DNA of 64,000 nucleotides. It comes from Sanderia malayensis. Its lineage: Eukaryota > Cnidaria > Scyphozoa > Semaeostomeae > Pelagiidae. This document shows positions 10,004 through 20,691 of this stretch, one piece after another (the stretch's first letter is position 1; the number at the start of each line of letters is the position of its first letter). Location of the stretch: NCBI GenBank assembly GCA_013076295.1, contig RQOL01000374.1, positions 2,966,743-3,030,742 on the forward strand, read 5' to 3'. The translations under genes and the position numbers were made by a program. The notes below the pieces were generated by a model. It made no database searches. It was given only the letters and a program-made list of their open reading frames with translations, and was not told where the DNA came from.

Positions 10004-10062
10004 GCCCCATGATCAATTCCAAAAAGACTATACGCCGCAATTGTGCTACCACCAGCCCCCAT
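10004..10062 (-). pseudogene. 5' part of x-Cys/Tyr-Pro repeat protein (myristoylation-like start)
   Basis: An ATG at 10,060-10,062 opens a frame beginning MGAGGSTIAAYSLFG. The MGxxxS pattern is the classical N-myristoylation signal, used by many viral membrane-associated proteins. The frame runs into the composite transposon at 10,003 and continues in phase beyond it at 2,046 (see that entry). It lies about 240 bp downstream of the ATPase on the same strand, so the two were probably neighbours in one cluster. The interval 10,063-10,299 is T-rich and may hold the promoter. Confidence 0.6.
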
Positions 10063-10299
10063 TTTTCTTTTTTTTCTTATCTTTATTATCAGTACGTAAT
10101 AAACAATTCTGCATGTTCCTCATATTTATAGTTCTTTTTCATCTTTACTTAAAAATTTATATCTTTTTTTCTTTTTAGCTCCATGAATTCAAATCCTCTT
10201 CTATTGGAAGATTGTACAAATGAAAGTAGATAACATTAATAGAAAATTATGCGTCAACTCCTCTGAAAAGGTTGACACATAAAGATATTTTCCAGCTCT

Positions 10300-11217
10300 T
10301 CAAAGGGTTGAACAATTTTCCAATTTATAATTCTTGACAAGGTTTTTTTTATCATCACTTAAAAAATTTATCAAATAATTTATCTTTTTTTCGTCACCAG
10401 ATTTGAAATTCAGGAGCACATTCGGATAAGACTCCTTATTATTATCAAAATATTTTTGAATTTTATTAAACAATTCTCTTCCTTTTTGTGCACTTGATGT
10501 CATTTGTTGACATAATGTTGTCAGTTGGTTTTTTGTTTTTCATTGTTAAACACCACTTGATAATCAACATTTGTTGCAATTTCTTTAGTTGTTTTTCCTT
10601 GTGGAAAAGGAGTTTGCGATAAAATAAAAACAGTTACTGTTTTATGATGTGAACACTTTGTAAATAATTGTGCTACATCTGTATCATTTCGCATTTCACT
10701 CATTAAATCGTCTAATACTATTATTCCATTTTCTGCTTGTTCTAATTTCTCTTTGTTCAAACCTTTTATAAATTCAATATGGTTTTCACCAAATTCATTT
10801 TTCAATTTATCAAAGAGTTCTTTTTGTTCAATTCCATAAAACCATAAAATATTTTTTAACAATTTTACTTTATGATCATTCGTCACTGTTTTCCATTTAC
10901 TTAATAACTTCATGAACCAAAATGTTTTTCCACAACCTGATTTACCAGTAAGTAATAACGTAAATGGATTTTTTAACGTAATGTCAAATATATTTGCTTC
11001 TTCATTCAAAATCCTATTTACTTCTGCATAATACTTTTCTAACATTATCATTTTCATTAATTGTGAATGTTCCTTTCCTTTTTTTGTTGCTAATAATACA
11101 TCATTATACTTCCCATCACCAATATCATTTTGTTCATTTCCATCATCATCATCTGATATATAATAGATATCAACTATTTTCCGTTTCAACATTTTTATCA
11201 TCCGCAACTTCTGCCAA
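10300..11217 (-). pseudogene. A32/FtsK-HerA-type DNA-packaging ATPase, frameshifted
   Basis: The main frame (11,217-10,521) has Walker A GKSGCGKT (about residues 88-95), Walker B IIVLDD (162-167), then the pattern LFTKCSHHKTVTVFILSQ. I associate that pattern with the packaging ATPases of Polinton-like and other eukaryotic dsDNA viruses. The expected C-terminal segment (QQMTSSAQKGRELFNKIQ, then a YPNVLLNF strand) follows in another frame at 10,530-10,300, so one base has been gained or lost in the A-rich run near 10,530. An acidic SDDDDG patch sits near the N-terminus. The frame is still open where the Helitron begins at 11,218, so the true start may be lost or may be one of the Met codons near 11,207. 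It would drive genome packaging. Confidence 0.75.
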
Positions 11218-11905
11218 TCTAATATATATATTCTGCGGAGTCACGTGATGACGCACTTTCCCTGCCAAAAACAATAGATTCGACCCGAAACAATAGGTCG
11301 AACGCCCAAAAACAATGGGCCGAAACGGCGAACCGTGTGATCACAAAGGCTTTTTTGTATGTGGATATATGGCAATGAAATTCACACTGAATGTTTACTT
11401 TATTATTTTAACCAGGGTAATGGATTTTGTTTTTCGATTTTCTCCTGAAATTTTGAAATATTCCACTAATTATTCTGCTAATTGTGCTATCACGAAAAAA
11501 CTACGGTTTACGCTGGCGAAACTTCCAACTTCGCGTTGCGAACTCCATTTTCGAACAGAGTATTCGCTCTTCACCTGACCCGTTTCGCCTTTTGCTGTAA
11601 TTTGATTGGCTCTTTTCGCGCGACCCACGTGCGTTGTCGATCGTTTTTCGTTTTTCGCCCTCGGTTGCAGCAGGTACTTTTGGAGAAGAGGACGCGTGTT
11701 TTTGTTTTCCACACAAAGGGGCCTTTCAAAGTGTTTTACCACCTGAATTATCTTTGCAAAAAACTACTATTTATTTCAAAGACCCTGGAGAGTTGCAGAA
11801 GACAATAGAAAACACAGGTGATAGCTTTGTTTTGTATTTTAAGTTGAAATAGTTGTTGTTTTTGTAGTAAGCGTTGCTTCGGCATGCTTGCAACGCTTAG
11901 GCCCA
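11218..11905 (+). repeat. Conserved Helitron 5' region
   Basis: The block starts TCTAATATATATATTCTG and contains AGTCACGTGA, ACAATAGATTCGACCCGAAA and CTAATTGTGCTATCAC, then a GC-richer part, and ends near GCAACGCTTAG. The same block begins Helitron 2 (26,172-26,860) and, inverted, Helitron 3 (37,695-36,950). It contains short overlapping frames on both strands that are not conserved between copies, so I do not call a gene. Confidence 0.75.
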
Positions 11906-11974
11906 ATGAAAACAAAGTCAAAGTTATGAATTTTTCAGGCGCTAATTGCACGATTTTCCTCATTTAAACTTTCA

Positions 11975-12123
11975 CAAAGTGTTTGTATGTTTGTATAGTA
12001 GGTATAGTATGTTTTTAAAGTAGGTATAGTATGTTTGTATAGTAGGTATAGTAAGTATAGTATGTTTGTATAATAGGTATAGTAGGTATAGTATCTTTGT
12101 ATAGTATAGGTATATAGTAGGTT

Positions 12124-12155
<32 letters not shown>

Positions 12156-12375
12156 TGGGCATGAGCGGCAGCGAATGCAGCGCGCAAAGCGCGCCAACCA
12201 GATTAAGCTTTTCTTACTTGAGGGACTCCAGGGAGGGAGCGAAGCGACCGCACCCGGCTCATGTATGTATGTATGTATGTATGTATGTATGTAGGTATGT
12301 ATGTATGTATGTATGTATGTATGTATGTATGTATGTAGGTATGTATGTAGGTATGTATGTATGTATGTATGTATG
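11975..12375. repeat. GTATAGTAG and TGTA microsatellites
   Basis: Imperfect repeats of TATAGTAGG/TATAGTATG (11,990-12,120) merge into pure TATG/TGTA tetranucleotide runs (12,126-12,157 and 12,262-12,375). Between them (12,158-12,261) lies a diverged copy of the Helitron 3' tail (CCAGATTAAGC) without a CTAG end. Confidence 0.85.
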
Positions 12376-13012
12376 GGCATGAGCGTCAGCGAATGCAGCG
12401 CACGAAGTGCGCCCTATCAGTCTATGTTTCTTGATAATAGAAAGACAGGCGAGCGCAGCGAGCTAACCCATGATACGTGGGGTTGAAAGAGGCATGAGCG
12501 AAGCGAATGCAGTGCACGAAGTGCGCCCAATCAGTCAATGTTTCTTGATAATAGATACACAGGCGAGCGTAGCGAGCCAACCCATTGTACGTGGGGTTGA
12601 AAGAGGCACGAGCGAAGCGAATGCAGCGCACGAAGTGCGCCCAATCAGTCAATGTTTCTTGATAATAGATACACAGGCGAGCGTAGCGAGCCAACCCATT
12701 GTACGTGGGCTTTAAAGGGGCATGAGTGTAAGCGAATGCAGCGCACGAAGTGCGCCCTATCAGTCAATGTTTCTTGATAATAGATACACAGGCGAGCGTA
12801 GCGAGCCAACCCATTGTACGTGGGGTTTAAAGGGCCATGAGCGTAAGCGAATGCAGCGCACGAAGTGCGCCCTATCAGTCAATGTTTCTTCATAATAGAT
12901 GGACAGGCGAGCGTAGCGAGCTAACCCATTGTACGTGGGGTTGAAAGGGGCATGAGCGGAAGCGAATGAGCGCACGAAGTGCGCCCTGTCAGTCAATGTT
13001 TCTTGATAATAT
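12376..13012 (+). repeat. Helitron-type minisatellite array
   Basis: About six copies of a unit of 110-120 bp carry GCGCACGAAGTGCGCC, CAGTCAATGTTTCTTGATAA and GAGCGTAGCGAGC. The same family occurs at 1-461, 25,201-26,110 and 36,190-36,940. Several words are self-complementary and can form short hairpins. Confidence 0.85.
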
Positions 13013-13973
13013 ACAACATATATATTAGATATAGTGTGACACAAGATAGTATTGCATGATTGTATATATATAGTATCATACAGTATAGTATTGCATGGTC
13101 ATGTATAGTATTTTTGAGTATGATGTAGCATTGTATTTATAATTTTATTTTTCATGTTGCATTGAATAGTATGTTCAAGCAGTTTTTTAAGTCTTTGTAG
13201 GCAATCATATGTTCTCCAATTTGTTAATATATTTCTATACTTTGTAGTATAGAAATATTGTTAATATATTTTTATACTTTATACTTTGTAGTACCCTTCA
13301 TTGATAAATACACAGAGAATGAAGAAGATGCATGATTGATGATAGAATATTAAGAACACAGAACAAAGGTTGAAAGGAGATGACTTCAACTTATAAATTT
13401 TATACTTGCAACAAAAACTGTATATCTTACAACATAAATGTACTATTTACCTGAATATAATTTAAATTTACCAGTGAAGCGTGCAACATTACCTATGCTT
13501 TTCTTGAAAAGTCTTCATTTTCTGTAGTCATTTCTCATAACTAAATTTCAGACTACCAGGCCACTACCAGGGTGTTTCCACCCACATACTAACAATATTT
13601 ACGCATTCTGTGACATTTCCAGGAGGCCTCGATTTCAGTTATCTATATTTTATTATACGAGGCCATCTTCAATCTGTTGCCATGGTGTTCATATTCAAAA
13701 TTATCTTCACAACGCAACGCGCCAAAAATATTTTCCGTTCGTGTTCCTCATTGTCAAAAGTAGAGCCACAAGTCAACAGGTAAATTGTTTTTAACTCATT
13801 ACTAATTATTTATACTTTTACATATGAATAAAGACATTTATAAATAATACCCAATTTTTTATTACATGCACAACTATTTCCATGTATTTAATGACTGATG
13901 ATATTCCTTTTCCAGTCTTCGTTCAGTTTTTCAATTGTTTTCATTGTTGAACCTTCCTATACTGAAGAAAAAA
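13013..13973. other. AT-rich DNA, possible 5' exon region
   Basis: I see no recognisable coding. TATAGTAT-like runs fill 13,020-13,290. Splice-like sites (ACAGGTAAATTG near 13,780; TTTTCCAGTCTTCG near 13,917) precede the 196-bp array and could belong to untranslated exons of the small gene at 15,197. Confidence 0.3.
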
Positions 13974-15075
13974 CATTTTCGGTATGTACTTTCTGTTCAA
14001 TGCCACTTGGATAATGAGATTTTCCTTTACTATTATGATCACCAACCATATGTATAACTTATTACTTACCATTTCAATCACAATTAGAATCTTATTCTTT
14101 TTCCAGTATTTGCAGTTTGGCAGTTGCCTTGCTGGTTGTTTTTATTTCGGTTATTTATTTTGTTTAAAACATTTTCGGTATGTACTTTCTGTTCAATGTT
14201 ACTTGGATAATAAGATTCTCCTTTACTATTATGATCATCAACCATATGTATAACTTATTACTTACCATTTCAATCACAATTAGAATCTTATTCTTTTTCC
14301 AGTATTTGCAGTTTGGCAGTTGCCTTGCTGGTTGTTTTTATTTCGGTTATTTATTTTGTTTAAAACATTTTCGGTATGTACTTTCTGTTCAATGTTACTT
14401 GGATAATAAGATTCTCCTTTACTATTATGATCATCAACCATATGTATAACTTATTACTTACCATTTCAATCACAATTAGAATCTTATTCTTTTTCCAGTA
14501 TTTGCAGTTTGGCAGTTGCCTTGCTGGTTGTTTTTATTTCGGTTATTTATTTTGTTTAAAACATTTTCGGTATGTACTTTCTGTTCAATGCCACTTGGAT
14601 AATGAGATTTTCCTTTACTATTATGATCACCAACCATATGTATAACTTATTACTTACCATTTCAATCACAATTAGAATCTTATTCTTTTCCAGTATTTGC
14701 AGTTTGGCAGTTGCCTTGCTGGTTGTTTTTATTTCGGTTCTTTATTTCGTTTCACACATTTTCGGTATGTACTTTCAGTTCAATATTACTTGGATAATGA
14801 GATTCTCCATTACTATTGTCTTCACTAAACATATGTATAACTTACTACTTACCATTTCAATCACAATTATCTTATTCTTTTTCCAGTATTTGCAGTTTGG
14901 TAGTTGGCATTTTATCCGTTCATTTTTTACATTGTTCAGATTTTGGTATGTACTTTTCTTTCAATGTTGCTCAGATAATGAAAGTCTCCATTACTTTTAT
15001 GTTCACCAACCATATGTATAACTTACTACTTGCCAATTAAATCACTATTATCTTATTGCTTTTTCACTATTTGCA
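13974..15075 (+). repeat. 196-bp tandem repeat, about 5.5 copies, with splice-like signals
   Basis: The unit starts CATTTTCGGTATGTACTTTC and recurs at about 13,974, 14,170, 14,366, 14,562, 14,757 and 14,942. Each full copy holds an acceptor-like TTTTTCCAG, a segment of about 75 nt (TATTTGCAGTTTGGCAG...) and a donor-like CG|GTATGTAC. The array therefore looks like one short exon plus intron amplified in tandem. Copies 1 and 4 share variants against copies 2 and 3. The last two copies are diverged. Translated frames are hydrophobic and change between copies, so the exon is probably non-coding. Confidence 0.85.
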
Positions 15076-15196
15076 GTTTAGCAGTTGTCCTTTGATTTTG
15101 TATCAGTACAACTTCATGCAAACATGTTCTGTTTTTCACACACCAATTATCCTTATTAAAGAAAAACAACTATAATTTGTTTGCTTTAAGGTTATT

Positions 15197-15799
15197 ATGG
15201 CTTCAAGGTTTGCGAGTGCAACCAAAAAGCCTGAGCCAGAAAAAAAAATTATAATCTGGCTTGGTGATGAAGCAAAAGTAATTATAGCAAATATATATTC
15301 ATTCATATTTGATCAGTTTTTTTGCACAATTCACAATAATTAATTCATATTTCATGGTTATTGTTTTCGTGGAAAATTTATTCATTGTTTGCTTTTGTAT
15401 CCTAGGAAATAACGTACAAAGACATTTTCAGTTTGAAGAGGGAGTGTGCTGCCCAATTCAAAGAGTTGGGCAGCACAAAAAAATTCTCCCTCCATGAACA
15501 AGGAAGGGAGAAGACTCCCCACCAAAGAAATAGTGTAAGTATACCTTCTGTATTTGAAGCTCAGTTGTTCAATTTATGTCTTCCAAATATTGCATAATAT
15601 CCTTTCACCAAAAAAACCTATAACATAATTGTGTATTCACAGATCACAGAAGGAGGCCTTTGTCAAAGTTGGCAAAGGCCAACGAAAGCCAAAACATGAG
15701 AAAAAGGGTGGGAAGGCCACCAAAGAATTCTCTAGAACATTGATGGTGGCCATGCCCACCCAAAGGGCCGCAAAAATTATGCAGGACATGTGTAAATGA
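15197..15799 (+). CDS. Putative small three-exon gene, lysine-rich 119-aa protein
   Basis: Exon 1 is 15,197-15,277 (ATGGCTTCAAGG..., donor AAA|GTAATT). Exon 2 is 15,406-15,534 (acceptor CCTAG, donor AGT|GTAAGT). Exon 3 is 15,650-15,799 (acceptor TCACAG, stop TGA). All three junctions are in phase 0 and give 27+43+49 residues. The protein starts MASRFASATKKPEPEKK, has WLGDEAKEITYKDIFSLKRE in the middle and is strongly basic in the last exon. I recognise no family. A second acceptor 7 nt upstream would cause early termination. The final codons and stop fall inside a palindromic MITE, so the original C-terminus may have been replaced. It is a splice-logic prediction only. Confidence 0.45.
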
Positions 15800-15974
15800 A
15801 TACACTCTTTTCTTTTTATAAGAATACTTAAAATTTTTCTGAGCCTCGATCTTTTCCATTGTTATTCTTAAATTTCCATTGTTTTTTTGCAATTTTGAGC
15901 CTCAATATTCTTATAAAATTTATTCTTATAAAGAAAAAAGAGTGTAGTTTCCTAACGAATTTACACATGTCCTG
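15782..15974. repeat. Palindromic MITE
   Basis: The left arm CAGGACATGTGTAAAT... ACACTCTTTTCTTTTTATAA is matched by a right arm ending ATTTACACATGTCCTG. The arms are roughly 75 bp and separated by a short loop. The element provides the stop codon of the predicted small gene. An AATAAA lies just beyond, near 15,994. Confidence 0.75.
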
Positions 15975-17761
15975 TTTTGACCATGCATGAAAAAATAAAA
16001 ACTTTTAAACCATCATAAAATTATAACTGCTGACATTAACACAAAATATTGACTAACATTATCTACTTTTCAAACCCAAAATTTGAAAAACGTTTCACAT
16101 TTTTTTGTTCATGCATGGTCAAAGTTTTATTACTATACTATTTGTTCTCATTATATGTTCCAAATGTTCTTATTTATATGTTCCAAATGTTCCAAATTAT
16201 ATGTTCCAGTATTTTTAATATTTAAATCATATTTCTAATAATTCAGAAAGCTTTATCAGTTATGAATGTTGACATGATTTCGTTGCAAAACCTTTTAACT
16301 TAATAACTTACCCAATGCATGGTATTCACTTTCATGAATGCGATGTTGCAGTTGCACCAGATAACGGTGGTCATTTATTCCCAGTATGATTCTTTTTTAA
16401 GCGATTTTTGCAATCTAAACTCAGAAAATGAGACTGGAGTTAACACATTTTTAACAGTGAGTCGAAATACTTTATACATACTCTTCAGATGGAAATGATT
16501 TAAGAAGATGCAGATGGACTCTCACCATGCCTTTCCTCAATCTGCTTCTGCTATACTCACTGGCTATACTTGACTGGCATGGCATGCTATCGCCGCCATG
16601 ATGTAATTCAATTTCACGTGCATTTTCTCCCTCCTACCTTTATAACCAATCTGAAGGACGAAGGGGAATTCCCTTTTCACCATTGCTTTTCACTAACAAG
16701 TTTCCCGCCTTTTCTAACACGTGACGTGTATAAACCAATCGTGACAGCTGCATAGTACAATAGAAATCCCGCCTCTAATTATTTGCACAATTAGATTTTG
16801 CTTAATTTAATTTAGTGTCCAAATTATCGATAGGTTATAATTAATAATATATGGAATTATTTATCACTGAGTAAGTATTATGAATGTTGTTTTTTTCTAA
16901 CAAGCTATCATTATAAGCTAACAAGCTTCTTTATCGCTATTTCGCTTAATAATGTCAATAATTTTTGCTCTTCTTTCCATGCTTTTCATGGCAAGAACAG
17001 GTTACGTGTTGTTCAGGCATCATATTTTTATTAAATATTTCAAGTTTATAATAACTAATATCTTTTTTTTCTTACCATAGTTTTGAAAGACACAAGGCTC
17101 GGTAAGAAATGAATTTATTAATTGCAGTTGTTTCTTTTGACTATACCTCTTTAATTATTTGTTTACTTTATAAAAACAGGCCCACTTTGATCAATTTTAA
17201 AATAACGGACACCTCTCTTTTACAAACTTCTCTCAATAATTACGAAATGATATTTGTGTTTTTAAATGATTTGTAAATGTAACCTATGTAAACGACCTAC
17301 TCTTTACCACGGATAAAAACATCACTTTTGTTTATGCATCTGGAATATATGAACAAACATTTATGGCGCCGTTTTTAACAAATTTACTCTGTAACCAAAT
17401 TTGTTGATTTCTTAACAACTGCACTGGAGTCTCTTTTTGTGATTCCTTTATTTATGTCGACATTTATGTCAAGAGTAATTACAATTTACTCTTTTCCATT
17501 TTAGTGACTGTTTACATAACAGAAACGAGCACAGTTTAACGTAAGGGTTTTCATAAAATTTACATTATATCACAACATTATACTTAACACTACCATACCC
17601 TTGAAATATATAATATTTACGTCTTTGTGTTGCAGCTTTACACAAGGCTATAATTATTTTCATTGTTGTTGCTATCGAGGCCATTGTCTACAAGCAATAA
17701 CATTTACAATAGTATTGCATAATTGTACTTTGTACTTCTTTTTCTTATCACAACTTGCACT
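15975..17761. other. AT-rich spacer upstream of Helitron genes
   Basis: I see no conserved frame. The stretch probably carries the 5' leader and introns of the Helitron protein gene. Short TATA-like and pyrimidine runs are common, and no site can be singled out. Confidence 0.3.
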
Positions 17762-18220
17762 ATGCCGCGCAAGACCAGGAGAAGTATAACCGGTGACAGA
17801 CGCAGAAATCAAGTGCGGGATAATATGCAGCATTGCAGAGAGATCAATCAACAGCTTCAACCTCAACAGGCAGGAAATGCGGATAACCCACTTGCAGCAC
17901 ACAACGATCTTCAACAATTGCAGCTCGAAAACCGTCAGCTAGAAGCCCCTGAATATCAGCCATTTCCGGCACAGTATCCTCTTCCAGAGATACAGCCAAT
18001 GGAGATGGACATGGAACCAGAGCTTCCCATTCAGAACCAAGGGCTTCCAGCAGCAGGAAAACCTGTAGACATCGAGATGCAAGATGTAGTTCCAGTACCC
18101 GATGAAAATCAGATACCAGAACCAGTTGAAGATCAGCAAATGCAAGTTGAAAACCCTGTCCCGAGAACAATGAAGCTGAAAACCTCATCCCCTTCTCCCA
18201 TTACCACACCACTTGAATAA
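17762..18220 (+). CDS. Gln/Pro/Glu-rich N-terminal part of Helitron protein
   Basis: ATG at 17,762 opens a frame starting MPRKTRRSITGDRRRNQ, basic at first, then rich in Gln, Pro and acidic residues (many QLQPQQ and PVPDENQ-like stretches). Animal Helitron replicases often begin with a basic, low-complexity head, and the next conserved block starts two bases out of phase right after its stop. It is therefore probably the head of the same protein, separated by a frameshift. It could also be a separate accessory protein. No catalytic motif is present. Confidence 0.5.
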   Translation: MPRKTRRSITGDRRRNQVRDNMQHCREINQQLQPQQAGNADNPLAAHNDLQQLQLENRQLEAPEYQPFPAQYPLPEIQPMEMDMEPELPIQNQGLPAAGKPVDIEMQDVVPVPDENQIPEPVEDQQMQVENPVPRTMKLKTSSPSPITTPLE

Positions 18221-18221
18221 A

Positions 18222-20691
18222 ATGAGAACATGTATTCATTGTGGTGCAAAGTACTTCAAAGAAGAACAAACACAAAAAAAACAATACAACAAATGTTGCA
18301 TGGGAGGTTTAATTGCTCTGGATCAAATTGAACCACCTCCAGTAAGTGTCATGCATTTATACACTGGTGATACTGCCGAATCTAAATATTTCTTAAAGCA
18401 CTTCCGCCAATACAACTCATTAATGGCCATGGCATCATGGAAGGCTAATATGTACGTCATGCTAGAGCTGGACACCAGTTATCACAATTCATGGAAAGGC
18501 ATATCACATGACAGGTAATTGATACAATATGATTCCAGTCATTATCAATATAACTTATTATTCATTTATGCTGGCTGCAGTTGAATTTCTATTTACATAA
18601 CTTATGGTTTGTTGGATCATTAACAGGTGTAACAGAAACAGACAGATCCAGAAAATATGCAGAACTATACATCATGGACACGCAACAAGCATTGCAGGAA
18701 CGGCAAAACACTGCAAGAGAACGACGTCTTGATTTGGACATTGTTGCACTTCTCCAAAATGAATTAATGACAGTCAATCGATTTGCACAACATTATCGAA
18801 GCATGGGTGAAATATTGGAGGAACAGCGGCAGCAAGCTATTGCAAACAATCAGCCTGTTCCGACATTCAAAATGATCATAACAGGTCGCCCACAACAAGA
18901 CCGCAGATACGATAATCCAACTGCCAGAGAAATTGCAGCTATATACACAGTACAGAATGGAGGTGCACCGAATCCTGATGATAGAGAATTGCAGATTCAA
19001 ACAAGACGCGGAGAACTTATGAAGATATACGCAACAAATTCTATTGCCGATCCTCTCACGTATCCATTGATTTTCTTCATGTGACAGAGGTTACAGTTTC
19101 GACCTTCAACGATTGCCGACAGCACACATAGCGGGTGAACACCACAACAATCGTAACCGTCGTACCAGACTACCCTCGCTGAATACTATTTATACAGAAT
19201 CCAGGTCAGGGATGCATTCTCAGCCATCCACATTGCATCACTTCTATTTCAACAGTATCTGGTAGATGCATATACGAAGATAGAAGGCAATAAACTGCAC
19301 TGGATTATGAATAATCAACGTCAGCTTCGTGTTGACACATATCGTGGCCTGATGGATCATCTCCACAGAAGAGCTGAAATCGAAACCAGATAGCCAGGGC
19401 TAACAATCCGAATCAGCCCATACACATCGATGTTGCCGTGTTATCATTCTACGTCATCCTTTCCAGGCAGCCAAAGAAACATGTATCAACATTTTCAAGA
19501 CGCATGACAATCGTGAAAAAGTATGGCAAGCCAGACATCTTCCTCAATGACTGCCAATCCTAAATGGAAGAGATTGAAGAAAATATCATCCGTATCAGAC
19601 GGCCAATGATCGACCGAAATTGTCACACGAGTATTTCAACTGAAACTCAAAGAACTACTCGAAGACATACTACACAACAACATTCTTGGACATGTCCTGC
19701 ACATGTGTATGTCATAGAATTTCAGAAGAGAGATTGCCACACGCACACATGATCCTGTTTCTTTCACAAGCTGATAAACCACGAACACCACAACAGGTAA
19801 TATTTGCAAATACTAATAATTCTTTCTCTCATTTTTAAATTTCTATCCAATGCACAATACAACTGTTCTGTACGTCATTTCTATTATAAAATCGTTAATT
19901 ATTGCATTCGTTATCAGGTGGATCAACTCATATCAGCAGAGATTCCAGACCCTGAGGATGCAAAATACCACAAGTTGGTCCTAAAGCACATGACACACGG
20001 ACCCTGTGGAAATTTAAATCCTCAGTGCGTGTGCATGGAAAACAACAAATGCAAAAAGCACTTTCCGAAAGAACAAGTTGCTGAAACTCAAATTAATGTC
20101 AACGGCTATCCTCTCTACAGACGACGCTGTCTCCACCAGTCAATTTACATGATCATTTTGGATGATACTTGGGTAGTGCCACACAACAGACACCTAATCA
20201 TCAAATATCAGTGTCATATCAACGTGGAAATATGCAGTACTGTAAAAAGTGTCAAGTACATTTTCAAATATATCCACAAAGGACATGATATGGCACATGT
20301 TGAAATTCTTGAGGAAAATCAACAGCAAGTACCTCAAGACATTGAACACGACGAGGTGCGCCAATACATCAATGCAAGATATATTGGACCACATGAAGCT
20401 GTCTATCGGCTTATGCAGTTCCCCATGCACGACAAGAGCCACATAGTCAAACGGCTTTCTGTTCATCTACCATTTGAGCAACAAGTCATCTTTCATGACA
20501 ATGATAACGAACAAAGACTGAACAACATTGGTGATAGAACAACACTTACAGCATGGTTTGAACTTAACCAGCGAGATCCAGCTGCACATCAGTACCTCTA
20601 TCATGAGATACCAGAGCATTATGTCTTCCAGAGCGTTCAAAAACATGGACAGCCAGACAACGAAGAACAATGCCAATCATTGGTAGAGTAA
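18222..20691 (+). pseudogene. Helitron Rep (HUH, two-Tyr) region, many frameshifts
   Basis: The recognisable Helitron order is kept. A zinc-finger-like block (CIHCGAKYF... YNKCCMGG) comes first. It is followed by YAELYIMDTQQALQER and DPLTYPLIF (about 18,655-19,075), then VDAYTKIEGNKLHWI and a GSQRNMYQ-like block in other frames (19,250-19,500). An HUH-like CHTHM after VIEFQKRD (19,715-19,750) and the two-Tyr motif KYIFKYIHKGHD (about 20,255-20,290) end the series. The last clean frame runs 19,918-20,691. The normal HUH consensus here is GLPHAHI, and it is visibly altered. Rep nicks and joins Helitron ends during rolling-circle transposition. At least five frame changes make it non-functional as read. 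Confidence 0.85.

Noticed and set aside
11482..11808. Host-like gene in the conserved Helitron 5' region
   Set aside because: Frames at this position differ in Helitrons 2 and 3 by shifts and stops, so there is no conserved protein.
12123..12382. Frames of alternating Tyr/Val/Cys/Met or His/Thr/Ile/Tyr near 12.2 kb
   Set aside because: These are readings of a TGTA microsatellite, open only because the repeat lacks stop codons.
12376..13012. Possible CRISPR-like array because of regularly spaced repeats
   Set aside because: Units are 80-120 bp, without short constant repeats and unique spacers, in a eukaryotic Helitron context with no Cas genes.
13984..15021. Series of 89-residue hydrophobic frames in the 196-bp repeat, suggesting a repeated membrane protein
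   Set aside because: Each frame stops and restarts within the repeat and crosses clear acceptor- and donor-like sites; hydrophobicity follows from T-richness.
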